Assembly (NCBI GenBank): GCA_963711065.1
Contig: CAVQCO010000005.1
Coordinates: forward strand, 80,251-144,250
DNA from: Bog-473 sp963711065
GTDB taxonomy: Bacteria; Actinomycetota; Acidimicrobiia; Acidimicrobiales; RAAP-2
Direction of reading: 5' to 3'
DNA length: 64,000 bases
How positions within the stretch are numbered: position 1 is the stretch's first letter; each line of letters opens with the position of its first letter. The position numbers and the translations under genes are program-made. Of this stretch, positions 45,341-52,296 are shown piece by piece. The notes under the pieces are model-generated. The model was not told the DNA's origin, made no database searches, and saw only the letters and a program-made list of their open reading frames with translations.

Positions 45341-45717
45341 TACTTCTTCACCTTCTTCTTCCCGGCCACCGTCTTCTTGGGGCCCTTGCGGGTGCGGGCG
45401 TTGGTGTGGGTCCGCTGGCCGTGGACGGGCAGGCCCTTGCGGTGCCGCACGCCCTGGTAGCAGTTGATCTCCATCTTGCGCTTGATGTCCTGGGAGACGT
45501 CGCGGCGCAGGTCACCCTCGACCCGGAAGTTGGCGTCGATGTAGGTGCGGAGCCTGGCGACCTCCTCGTCGGTGAGGTCACGGACGCGGGTGGAGGGGTT
45601 CACGTCGACCGCGTCGCAGATCTGCGTCGACAGCGTCGGGCCGATGCCGTAGATGTAGGTGAGCGAGATCTCGAGCCGCTTCTCGCGCGGGATGTCCACC
45701 CCTGAAATTCGGGCCAT
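45340..45717 (-). CDS. rpsM: ribosomal protein S13
   Basis: 125 residues. MARISGVDIPREKRLEISLTY start, GVRHRKGLPVHGQRT then NARTRKGPKKT and a Lys-rich tail. It contacts P-site tRNA and the 50S bridge. It lies 15 bp after rpmJ. Confidence 0.98.
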   Translation of the reverse strand: MARISGVDIPREKRLEISLTYIYGIGPTLSTQICDAVDVNPSTRVRDLTDEEVARLRTYIDANFRVEGDLRRDVSQDIKRKMEINCYQGVRHRKGLPVHGQRTHTNARTRKGPKKTVAGKKKVKK

Positions 45718-45732
45718 GTGCCGTTCCTCTCC

Positions 45733-45846
45733 CTAGCCCTGCCGCTGCTTGTGGCGCGGGTTGTCACAGATCACCCGCACCACGCCGCGGCGCCGGATGA
45801 CCTTGCACTTCTCGCAGATCGGCTTCACGCTCGGCCGAACCTTCAC
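45733..45846 (-). CDS. rpmJ: ribosomal protein L36
   Basis: Only 37 residues. It begins at GTG 45846: MKVRPSVKPICEKCKVIRRR, then GVVRVICDNPRHKQRQG. Cys11, Cys14, Cys27 and His32 form the zinc site of the C+ form. It lies 14 bp after infA. Confidence 0.97.
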   Translation of the reverse strand: MKVRPSVKPICEKCKVIRRRGVVRVICDNPRHKQRQG

Positions 45847-45860
45847 TCGACTCCCTGTCC

Positions 45861-46085
45861 TTACTTGTACCGATAGGTGATCCGACCCCGGTTGAGGTCG
45901 TACGGAGTGATCTCCACCTGCACCTTGTCCCCCGGCAGGATGCGGATGCGGTGCATGCGCATCTTCCCCGAGCTGTGCGCCAACACCTTGTGTCCGTTCT
46001 CCAACTCGACGCGGAACATGGCATTGGGCAGTGGCTCGACCACCGTGCCTTCGAGCACGATGGCATCTTCCTTGGGCTTGGGCAG
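45861..46085 (-). CDS. infA: translation initiation factor IF-1, probable CTG start
   Basis: 74 residues, one OB fold: EGTVVEPLPNAMFRVELENG, HKVLAHSSGKMRMHRIRILP and the end LNRGRITYRYK. The usual IF-1 start would be about ten residues before EGTVVE. There the codon is CTG (46085), eight bases after a perfect AGGAG. A GTG at 46130 is in frame but has no such site and would add 15 atypical residues. I prefer CTG. The gene leads the infA-rpmJ-rpsM-rpsK-rpsD-rpoA-rplQ cluster and is cut off from map by the arsenic island. Confidence 0.93.
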   Translation of the reverse strand: MPKPKEDAIVLEGTVVEPLPNAMFRVELENGHKVLAHSSGKMRMHRIRILPGDKVQVEITPYDLNRGRITYRYK

Positions 46086-46181
46086 GTGACTCTCTCCTGG
46101 TTGCGTTCTGATGTGCTGCCCCGAGCGCACCGGCGGCGCGAGGCCGGAACGGGGCGGAATCGGGCTGGCCGCTGGGCGCGA

Positions 46182-46200
46182 GGTCCCCGCTGAGGGGACC
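46182..46200 (-). promoter_or_regulatory. perfect stem-loop in the infA leader
   Basis: GGTCCCC (46182-46188) and GGGGACC (46194-46200) flank a five-base loop. It lies between the likely infA promoter and its start codon. With no U-tract it is more likely a leader structure than a terminator, though it could stop transcription entering from the island side. Confidence 0.45.
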
Positions 46201-46220
46201 CGTCCCAGAGCCGACTGACG

Positions 46221-46226
46221 AGTTTA
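46221..46226 (-). promoter_or_regulatory. possible -10 element for the infA-alpha operon
   Basis: On the minus strand TAAACT, preceded by TGCGG, resembles an extended -10. No convincing -35 stands 17 bases upstream. A promoter here is expected because the island separates infA from map. Confidence 0.3.
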
Positions 46227-46309
46227 CCGCATCTGGCTGGGAATTCCACCCCGACGGGGTCGATCCCGAGGTGGGCGGGCCGGGACCCGCCGGGCGGCCT
46301 CCCTGAGCC

Positions 46310-46654
46310 TCAGCTGTCGATGGCCGCCCTGAGCTGGGCCAGTCGCTCCCGGTTGAGCGAGTACCAGACCCACTTCCCCCGTCGGTCGCCCTGCACGAGG
46401 CCCGCCTCGCTCAGGATCTTGAGGTGGTGCGACACCGTGGGCTGGCTCTTGGCCAGGGGCTCGACGAAGTCGCAGACGCAGACCTCGCCCTCGGGAGAAG
46501 CGGCGAGGATGCTGAGCACGCGCAGCCGCACCGGGTCGGCCAGCGCGCTGAACCCGCCGGCCAGCTCGGCCGCTTCGGCGGTGTCGAGCGGTGCGGCGAG
46601 CACCGAGGCACAGCACTCCGCCACCCGGACCTTCGTCGCAGCCGACTTGCTCAT
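46310..46654 (-). CDS. arsR: ArsR-family arsenic-responsive repressor
   Basis: 114 residues, winged helix (LADPVRLRVLSILAAS, KSQPTVSHHLKILSEAG). Cys14-Cys15 at the N-terminus and Cys59 and Cys61 before helix 4 (EVCVCDF) resemble the Cys15-Cys16-Cys55 arsenite site of Corynebacterium ArsR rather than the E. coli CxC-in-DNA-helix type. It is divergent from the ars operon with a 91-bp promoter region rich in inverted repeats, so it should repress that operon and itself until arsenite or an organoarsenical binds. Confidence 0.92.
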   Translation of the reverse strand: MSKSAATKVRVAECCASVLAAPLDTAEAAELAGGFSALADPVRLRVLSILAASPEGEVCVCDFVEPLAKSQPTVSHHLKILSEAGLVQGDRRGKWVWYSLNRERLAQLRAAIDS

Positions 46655-46671
46655 GGGTCACCTCGTTCACG

Positions 46672-46699
46672 CTGATATTGACAACTATCAATGTATCAG
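46672..46699. promoter_or_regulatory. candidate ArsR operator overlapping the -35
   Basis: CTGATA (46672-46677) pairs with TATCAG (46694-46699). Nested inside, ATTGA (46677-46681) pairs with TCAAT (46688-46692). The dyad covers the -35 of the ars operon. Confidence 0.6.
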
Positions 46700-46706
46700 C
46701 CATACT
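46678..46706 (+). promoter_or_regulatory. ars operon promoter
   Basis: -35 TTGACA (46678-46683, perfect), 17-base spacer, -10 CATACT (46701-46706). The operator dyad overlaps the -35 and spacer, and a second dyad begins where transcription should start. Confidence 0.75.
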
Positions 46707-46712
46707 CAATGC

Positions 46713-46728
46713 ATCGACCGAGGTCGAT
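46713..46728. promoter_or_regulatory. second dyad at the ars transcription start
   Basis: ATCGACC (46713-46719) and GGTCGAT (46722-46728) are perfect inverted repeats around GA. It may be a second ArsR site or a short leader hairpin. Confidence 0.5.
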
Positions 46729-46745
46729 ACTACAGGGAGGTGACC

Positions 46746-47231
46746 ATGTCGAGGGTCCAACTCGCACTCAACGTCAGCGACATGGAGGAGGCCGTCGAGT
46801 TCTACTCCAAGCTCTTCGGGGTCGAGCCGGCCAAGCGCCGACCCGGCTACGCCAACTTCGCCGTCACGGACCCACCGCTCAAGCTGGTCCTGATGGAGGA
46901 CGCCGGCGCACGGGGCCGGGGGGTGGCCGGCGCGCTCAACCACCTGGGCGTCGAGGTGGAGAGCACGGCCGAGGTCGCGGCGGCGACGGGACGCCTGAAC
47001 GAGAGCGGTCTCCCGACAGAGGTCGAGGACCAGACGACCTGTTGCTACGCGGTCCAGGACAAGGTCTGGGTCAGCGACCCCGACGGGAGGCCCTGGGAGG
47101 TCTACACCGTCCTCGCCGACGCCCCGGCCGAGACCGGCATCGCCGGCGACGGCTCGTGCTGCATCCCCGAGGCGGTCGGGAGCGACCCGGTGACGGTTGG
47201 TTCGCCGCAGTCCTCGCCCTCTTGCTGCTGA
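46746..47231 (+). CDS. ArsI/CadI-family metalloenzyme (vicinal-oxygen-chelate fold)
   Basis: 161 residues; GGGAGGTG precedes the ATG. MSRVQLALNVSDMEEAVEFY and PAKRRPGYANFAV closely resemble mycobacterial CadI and ArsI, the Fe(II) dioxygenase that demethylates trivalent methylarsenicals. Likely metal ligands are Gln5, His66 and Glu118. The arsenical-binding vicinal pair is Cys99-Cys100 (TTCCYAVQDKVWV). Two more Cys pairs (138-139 and 160-161) lie in a C-terminal tail and could hold extra metal. It leads the ars operon. ArsI activity is inferred; a simple metal-binding role as in CadI remains possible. Confidence 0.85.
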   Translation: MSRVQLALNVSDMEEAVEFYSKLFGVEPAKRRPGYANFAVTDPPLKLVLMEDAGARGRGVAGALNHLGVEVESTAEVAAATGRLNESGLPTEVEDQTTCCYAVQDKVWVSDPDGRPWEVYTVLADAPAETGIAGDGSCCIPEAVGSDPVTVGSPQSSPSCC

Positions 47232-47259
47232 GCCGCGATCGCGACGGAGGGCCGCGGCC

Positions 47260-47994
47260 GTGAGGGACACCATGCTGTGGCGGCGGCTCCTGGCCGAGTT
47301 CATGGGCAGCGCCTTCCTGGCCGCCATCGTCATCGGCTCGGGCATCGCGGCGCAGAACCTCTCGCCGGGCAACGTCGGTCTCCAGCTCTTCGAGAACGCG
47401 GCCGCGACCGCCGCCGGCCTCTTCGCCATCATCTTGATGTTCGGCCCGATCTCGGGCGGGCACTTCAACCCGGTCGTCTCCTTCGTCGACGCCGGGTTCG
47501 GCGGTCTCAAGTGGAAGGACGCCGCCGCCTATCTGCCCTTCCAGACCCTCGGGTGCATCTGCGGGGCGATCCTGGCCAACGTGATGTTCTCGGAAGCCGC
47601 AATCTCCATCTCCACCAAGCACCGGGCCTCCGGGCCGCACTGGCTCTCCGAGGTGGTCGCCACGGTGGGTCTCATCCTCGTGATCTTCGCCCTGGCCCGC
47701 ACCGGGCGCTCCCACCTGGCTCCGGCCGCGGTGGGGGCCTACATCGGCGCCGCCTACTTCTTCACGAGCTCCACCAGCTTCGCGAACCCCGCGATCACCG
47801 TCGGGCGCATGTTCTCCAACACCTTCGCCGGCATCGCACCCTCGTCGGTCCCGAGCTTCATCAGCGCCCAGGTCGTCGGCGGCGCCGTGGCCTTCGGACT
47901 GATCAAGGGGTTGTATCCCGGCATGACCAGAGCAGAGGCGGCCGACGTCATTGAGCCGCACCTGCGTGACGAGAGCGACCTCGAGACCCAGTGA
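47260..47994 (+). CDS. aquaporin-family channel, AqpS-like
   Basis: 244 residues with six membrane helices. The pore loops are HFNPV (70-72, Val replacing Ala of NPA) and ANPAITVGR (NPA 176-178 with the filter Arg183). GTG 47260 is chosen because GGAGG lies nine bases upstream; ATG 47272 is the alternative. In Sinorhizobium an aquaglyceroporin (AqpS) replaces the arsenite pump: arsenate is reduced inside and arsenite leaves down its gradient. The same role is inferred here because no ArsB or Acr3 gene is present. The 30-bp spacing to the preceding gene supports one operon. Confidence 0.85.
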   Translation: MRDTMLWRRLLAEFMGSAFLAAIVIGSGIAAQNLSPGNVGLQLFENAAATAAGLFAIILMFGPISGGHFNPVVSFVDAGFGGLKWKDAAAYLPFQTLGCICGAILANVMFSEAAISISTKHRASGPHWLSEVVATVGLILVIFALARTGRSHLAPAAVGAYIGAAYFFTSSTSFANPAITVGRMFSNTFAGIAPSSVPSFISAQVVGGAVAFGLIKGLYPGMTRAEAADVIEPHLRDESDLETQ

Positions 47995-48028
47995 TGCCCG
48001 ACCCCCACACGAGACCGAAGGAGCCTGC

Positions 48029-49432
48029 ATGCACCTCGTAGCGATCGGAGGCAGCGACGCCGGCATCAGCGCCGCGCTGCGAGCACGAGAGCTCGATCCG
48101 ACCACCGAGGTCACCGTGGTCGTCGCGGACGCCTACCCCAACTTCTCCATCTGCGGCATCCCGTACTACGTCTCGGGCGAGGTCACCCACTGGCGCAACC
48201 TGGCCCATCGCACGCTCGACGACCTCAAGGCGACGGGCATGCAGGTCCGCCTCAACACGGTGGCGACCGAGATCGACGTCGCCGGCCGCCGTCTCCACCT
48301 CGTCGACGAGACCGGCGTCGAAGACCGGCTCGCCTACGACCAGCTCGTCGTGGGGACCGGCGCCGTCTCGACCCGGCCGCCCATCGACGGCCTGATCGGC
48401 CCCGATGCGCTCGGTCCCGCCGACGGGGTGCACCTGTTGCACTCCATGGGTGACACCTTCGAGCTGGTGCGGACGCTCGAGGAGGACCAGCCCGCGAGCG
48501 CCGTGATCGTGGGCGCCGGCTACATCGGCCTCGAGATGGCCGAGGGCCTCCGGGCCCGCGGCCTGACGATCACCCAGTTCGAACAGCTGCCCGAGGTCCT
48601 GCCGACGGTCGACCCCGGCCTGGGCGCCCTGGTCAACGCGGAGCTGAGCGCGCACGGTGTCGACGTCAGGACCGGCACGACGGTCAGGCGGATCGCCCGC
48701 GCCCCACGAGGTTCGGCCGGGCGCTTCCGGGTCGACGCCGTCGACACGACGGGCACCGAGGTCAGCGTGGACGCGGACACGGTCCTGGTCGTGGTGGGCG
48801 TGCGTCCCGACACCGCATTGGCCGCGACGGCCGGCGCCGAGCTCGGCATCGGGGGGGCGATCAACGTCGACCGGCGGATGCGCACCAATCTCGAACGCGT
48901 CTTCGCCGCCGGAGATTGCGTGGTGACCCACCACCGCCTGATGGGCCTCACCTACCTGCCGCTCGGGACGACCGCCCACAAGCAGGGCCGCGTGGCCGGC
49001 GAGAACGCGACGGGGGGCGCCCGGGAGTTCGCCGGAAGCCTCGGGACCCAGGTCGTGAAGGTCTTCGACATGGTGGCGTCGCGCACCGGGCTGCGCGATC
49101 ACGAGGCACGGGCCGCCGGCTTCGACCCGGTGACGGTCGAGTTCGAGGCCGACGACCACAAGGCGTACTACCCGGGGAGCCACCGCATCCGGATGCGCTA
49201 CACCGGAGACCGCTCGACCGCCCGGCTCCTCGGCGTCCAGCTCTTCGGCCACCGCCAGGCCGAGGTGGCCAAGCGCATCGACATCGCGGCGACCGCCATC
49301 TTCAACGACATGACGGTCGATGCCATGAGCGACCTCGACCTCTCCTACACGCCGCCGCTGGGCAGCCCGTGGGACGCGGTGCAGATGGGGGCGCAGGCCT
49401 GGGTGCGGGCGCAGGGGCGGAGCGGTGACTGA
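48029..49432 (+). CDS. CoA-disulfide-reductase / NADH-oxidase-family flavoprotein
   Basis: 467 residues. AAGGAG lies five bases before the ATG. An FAD-binding motif is at the N-terminus (IGGSDAGISAALRA), the single redox Cys is Cys42 in FSICGIPYYVSG as in CoA-disulfide reductase, an NAD(P)H motif is VIVGAGYIGLEMAEGL, AAGDC closes the FAD site, and a C-terminal dimer domain follows. In this operon it may recycle thiols used by the arsenate reductases or oxidise arsenic species; both are inference. It follows the channel gene by 34 bp. Confidence 0.85.
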   Translation: MHLVAIGGSDAGISAALRARELDPTTEVTVVVADAYPNFSICGIPYYVSGEVTHWRNLAHRTLDDLKATGMQVRLNTVATEIDVAGRRLHLVDETGVEDRLAYDQLVVGTGAVSTRPPIDGLIGPDALGPADGVHLLHSMGDTFELVRTLEEDQPASAVIVGAGYIGLEMAEGLRARGLTITQFEQLPEVLPTVDPGLGALVNAELSAHGVDVRTGTTVRRIARAPRGSAGRFRVDAVDTTGTEVSVDADTVLVVVGVRPDTALAATAGAELGIGGAINVDRRMRTNLERVFAAGDCVVTHHRLMGLTYLPLGTTAHKQGRVAGENATGGAREFAGSLGTQVVKVFDMVASRTGLRDHEARAAGFDPVTVEFEADDHKAYYPGSHRIRMRYTGDRSTARLLGVQLFGHRQAEVAKRIDIAATAIFNDMTVDAMSDLDLSYTPPLGSPWDAVQMGAQAWVRAQGRSGD

Positions 49433-49497
49433 GCGTCGGGGCCCCGTCGGCTCCCGCCCGCGGACGGCCGGGGCGTCGTAAGCGAAAGGGGATGGGC

Positions 49498-50145
49498 ATG
49501 AACGAGCACGAGCCCATGACAGCGCAGCAGAGACTGCAACTGAACCACGTCGCCAAGCACCTCCATTCCAAATTCCACGGCATCTTCGGCCAGGAGACCA
49601 TCGAGGCGTTCGTCTTCGAGAGCTACGACGAGATCGCGAAGACGGCCACGGTCACGAAGTGGCTGACCGTCACCGCAGAGAAGTTCGCGCTGCAGCGCCT
49701 CGAAGCCCTGGCCCACTCGCGGGACCACTCGCTGAAGCGGGTGCCGGCCGTGCTCTTCTTGTGTGTCCACAACGCCGGTCGCTCCCAGATGGCCCTGGGC
49801 TGGTTCAACCACCTGGCCGCGGGTCGTGCCGTTGCATGGTCGGGTGGCTCAGAACCCGGAACCGAGATCAACCAGGACGTGGTCGAGGCCATGGTCGAGG
49901 TCGGGATCGACATCTCCAAGGAGTTCCCCAAGCCCTGGACCGACGAGTTCCTGGGCGCAGCGGACGTCGTGGTCACGATGGGGTGCGGCGACGCCTGCCC
50001 GCTCGTCCCCGGCAAGCGCTACGAGGACTGGGAACTCGAGGATCCCACCGGACGGTCGCTCGACGAGATCCGACCCATCAGGGAGGCCGTCCGCCAGCGG
50101 GTCGAGGCGCTCCTGACGGAGATCCTCCCGGCGCCGGGGCCATGA
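49498..50145 (+). CDS. arsC: arsenate reductase with N-terminal helical dimerisation domain (copy 1)
   Basis: 215 residues from ATG 49498 (AAAGGGG upstream; an ATG six bases earlier is too close). Residues 1-78 form a three-helix-bundle domain (HVAKHLHSKFHGIFGQETIEA split around FHGIF). The rest is a low-molecular-weight-phosphatase-type ArsC: LFLCVHNAGRSQMAL with nucleophile Cys89, and a second redox pair Cys163 and Cys167 in MGCGDACP, then EDWELEDPTG. It reduces arsenate to arsenite. The Cys pair suggests a thioredoxin-like or mycoredoxin relay, though that cannot be decided here. Confidence 0.92.
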   Translation: MNEHEPMTAQQRLQLNHVAKHLHSKFHGIFGQETIEAFVFESYDEIAKTATVTKWLTVTAEKFALQRLEALAHSRDHSLKRVPAVLFLCVHNAGRSQMALGWFNHLAAGRAVAWSGGSEPGTEINQDVVEAMVEVGIDISKEFPKPWTDEFLGAADVVVTMGCGDACPLVPGKRYEDWELEDPTGRSLDEIRPIREAVRQRVEALLTEILPAPGP

Positions 50146-50206
50146 CGGCCCGCCGGCAGTCCAGGGGAGTGGGAGCCGGCCGTAGGGATCACAACGGGGA
50201 GGGCAC

Positions 50207-50857
50207 ATGGGTGACATCGAAGTGATGACAGCGGGCCAGCGGAAGGCGCTGCACAGCGTCGCCTCGGATCTCCACGCCCGGTTTGCCGGGGTGTTCGGGG
50301 AGGAGACGATCGAGGCCCTGGTGTTGGACAGCTTCAACGAGTTGGCACGGAAGGCAACCGTGACCCGGTGGCTCGTGCTCAGCTCCGAGCGATTCGCGGA
50401 GCAGCGCCTCCGGGCCCTGATCCATGCGGAGGACCGTTCCGTGAAGAAGGTGCCGGCGGTCCTCTTCCTGTGCGTGCACAACGCGGGCCGCTCCCAGATG
50501 GCGCTGGGGTGGTTCAAGCAGCTCGCCGGGGCGAGGGCCATCGCGTGGTCGGGGGGATCGGAGCCCGGGGCGGAGATCAACCAGTCCGTCGTGGCCGCGA
50601 TGGCCGAGGTGGGCATCGACATCACCGGCGAGTTCCCCAAACCCTGGACCGACGAGTTCTTCGGTGCCGCGGACGTCATCGTGACGATGGGGTGCGGCGA
50701 CGCCTGCCCACTGGTCCCCGGCAAGCACTACGAGGACTGGGATCTCGAAGATCCGAGCGGCAAGACCCTCGAGGCGATCCGGCCGATCCGCGACGAGGTC
50801 CGTGGGAGGGTCGAGGTGCTCCTCTCCCAACTGGCGCCTCCGCCCGTGCCGTCGTGA
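50207..50857 (+). CDS. arsC: arsenate reductase with N-terminal helical domain (copy 2)
   Basis: 216 residues, a tandem paralogue of the upstream ArsC with the same two domains, P-loop CVHNAGRS, and MGCGDACP pair. GGGGAGGG precedes the ATG. The N-terminal helical parts differ more than the catalytic parts. It may form heterodimers with copy 1 or raise dosage. It ends only 12 bp from the convergent map stop, leaving no room for a terminator. Confidence 0.92.
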   Translation: MGDIEVMTAGQRKALHSVASDLHARFAGVFGEETIEALVLDSFNELARKATVTRWLVLSSERFAEQRLRALIHAEDRSVKKVPAVLFLCVHNAGRSQMALGWFKQLAGARAIAWSGGSEPGAEINQSVVAAMAEVGIDITGEFPKPWTDEFFGAADVIVTMGCGDACPLVPGKHYEDWDLEDPSGKTLEAIRPIRDEVRGRVEVLLSQLAPPPVPS

Positions 50858-50869
50858 CACGACGCCGTC

Positions 50870-51610
50870 TCAGGGGACGGTGAAGATCTCCGGGCCGTCC
50901 TCGGTGACCGCGATCGTGTGCTCGAAGTGGGCCGACAGGCTCCCGTCGGCCGTCACGACGCTCCAGCCGTCGTCGAGGAGCATCGTCTCGGGTGAGCCGA
51001 CGTTGACCATGGGCTCGATGGCGAAGACGTTGCCCGTCTTGAGGGTCGGCCCCCGCGTGCCCGGCCAGTAGTTGGGCACCTGGGGCTGCTCGTGCATGGC
51101 CGTCCCGATGGCGTGGCCGACGTACTCCCGCACCACGCTGAAGCCGCCCGCCTCGGCCACCTGCTGGACCGCCCGGCCCACCTCGTTGAGGGCGTTGCCC
51201 CGGACCAGCTGCTCGATCCCGGCCCACAGGCTGCGCTCGGTCACCTGGAGCAGCTTCTCGGCCTCCGCCGAGATCGTCCCGATGCCCATGGTGAAGGCGG
51301 CGTCGCCGTGGTAGCCCTCGATGATGGCCCCGCAGTCGATGGAGAGGATGTCCCCCTCCTCCAACACGTAACCGCCCGGGATCCCGTGCACGATCATGGA
51401 ATTGGGCGAGGTGCAGATGACGGCCGGGAAGCCGTGGTAGCCGAGGAAGTTCGACGTGGCGCCCCGGCGCTCCAGGACGTCGCGGGCGACCCGGTCGAGC
51501 TCCGCCGTGGTCACCCCCGGCTTGGCGGCGGCCCGGGTCGCCTCGTGCATCTCGGCCACGACCTTGCCGGCGCGGCGCATCTTGGCCAGCTCGGCCTCGT
51601 TGCGCCTCAT
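50870..51610 (-). CDS. map: methionine aminopeptidase type I
   Basis: 246 residues. Metal ligands appear in LSIDCGAIIEGYHGDAAFT, the catalytic His in YVGHAIGTAMHE and the Glu in VFAIEPMV. It removes initiator Met from new proteins. Its ATG overlaps the adk stop by 4 bp. Downstream, where infA normally follows, the arsenic island intervenes. Confidence 0.97.
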   Translation of the reverse strand: MRRNEAELAKMRRAGKVVAEMHEATRAAAKPGVTTAELDRVARDVLERRGATSNFLGYHGFPAVICTSPNSMIVHGIPGGYVLEEGDILSIDCGAIIEGYHGDAAFTMGIGTISAEAEKLLQVTERSLWAGIEQLVRGNALNEVGRAVQQVAEAGGFSVVREYVGHAIGTAMHEQPQVPNYWPGTRGPTLKTGNVFAIEPMVNVGSPETMLLDDGWSVVTADGSLSAHFEHTIAVTEDGPEIFTVP

Positions 51611-52290
51611 GGGTTGCTGCGCGCCTTCTGCTGCTGGCGCAGGCTGTCGATGGCCGCCACGACGCGCCGGGTCACCGCGTCGGGGGACCCGGTGCCGTTG
51701 ATCTCGGCCAGCAGGGTGCGCTCCTCGTACCAGTGGAGCAGCGGGGCGGTCTCCTCCTCGTAGAGGTTGAGCCGCCGCTCGATCGCCTCCTCGGTGTCGT
51801 CCTCGCGCTGGACGACCTCGCCGCCGCACACGTCGCAGGTCCAGTTCACCAGTGGTGGGGCCGCGGTGGAGTAGTTGGCGCCGCAGTCCACGCAGACCCG
51901 GCGCGAGGCCAGGCGCTTCATGACCAGGGTGGTGGGAACCTGCAGGTTGATCACCAGGTCGAGGCCGAAGGGCTCGACGATCTTCTCGAGGACCTCGGCC
52001 TGCCCCGTGGTGCGCGGGCAGCCGTCGAGCACGAAGCCGCGCCCGGTCGTGTCGCGCTCGCTGAGCCGGCCGCCCACCATCTCCATCACCAGGTCGTCGG
52101 GGATGAGCTCACCCTTCTCCATGAGGTCCTGCGCCCGCTGGCCGATGGGCGAGCGCGACTTCACCTCGCTGCGCAGCATGTCGCCGGTGGAGACGTGTGG
52201 CACGACGTAGTGGTGCGACAGGCGGACGCACTGCGTCCCCTTGCCGGCCCCCTGCTTGCCGAGGACCACGAGCCTGACCCCGGGGATCAC
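51607..52290 (-). CDS. adk: adenylate kinase, zinc-lid form
   Basis: 227 residues from GTG. LGKQGAGKGTQC is the P-loop (Lys-Gln replacing the usual Pro-Gly/Ser context), GFVLDGCPRTTGQAEVL is the NMP site, and four Cys in VCVDCGAN and CDVCGGE give a zinc-stabilised lid. It balances AMP, ADP and ATP. Six bases after secY. Confidence 0.97.
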   Translation of the reverse strand: MIPGVRLVVLGKQGAGKGTQCVRLSHHYVVPHVSTGDMLRSEVKSRSPIGQRAQDLMEKGELIPDDLVMEMVGGRLSERDTTGRGFVLDGCPRTTGQAEVLEKIVEPFGLDLVINLQVPTTLVMKRLASRRVCVDCGANYSTAAPPLVNWTCDVCGGEVVQREDDTEEAIERRLNLYEEETAPLLHWYEERTLLAEINGTGSPDAVTRRVVAAIDSLRQQQKARSNP

Positions 52291-52296
52291 GTGCCC

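Noticed and set aside
46086..50869. Transposon or integron borders around the arsenic island
   Set aside because: No transposase, integrase, terminal inverted repeat or target duplication is visible, so the mode of insertion is left open.
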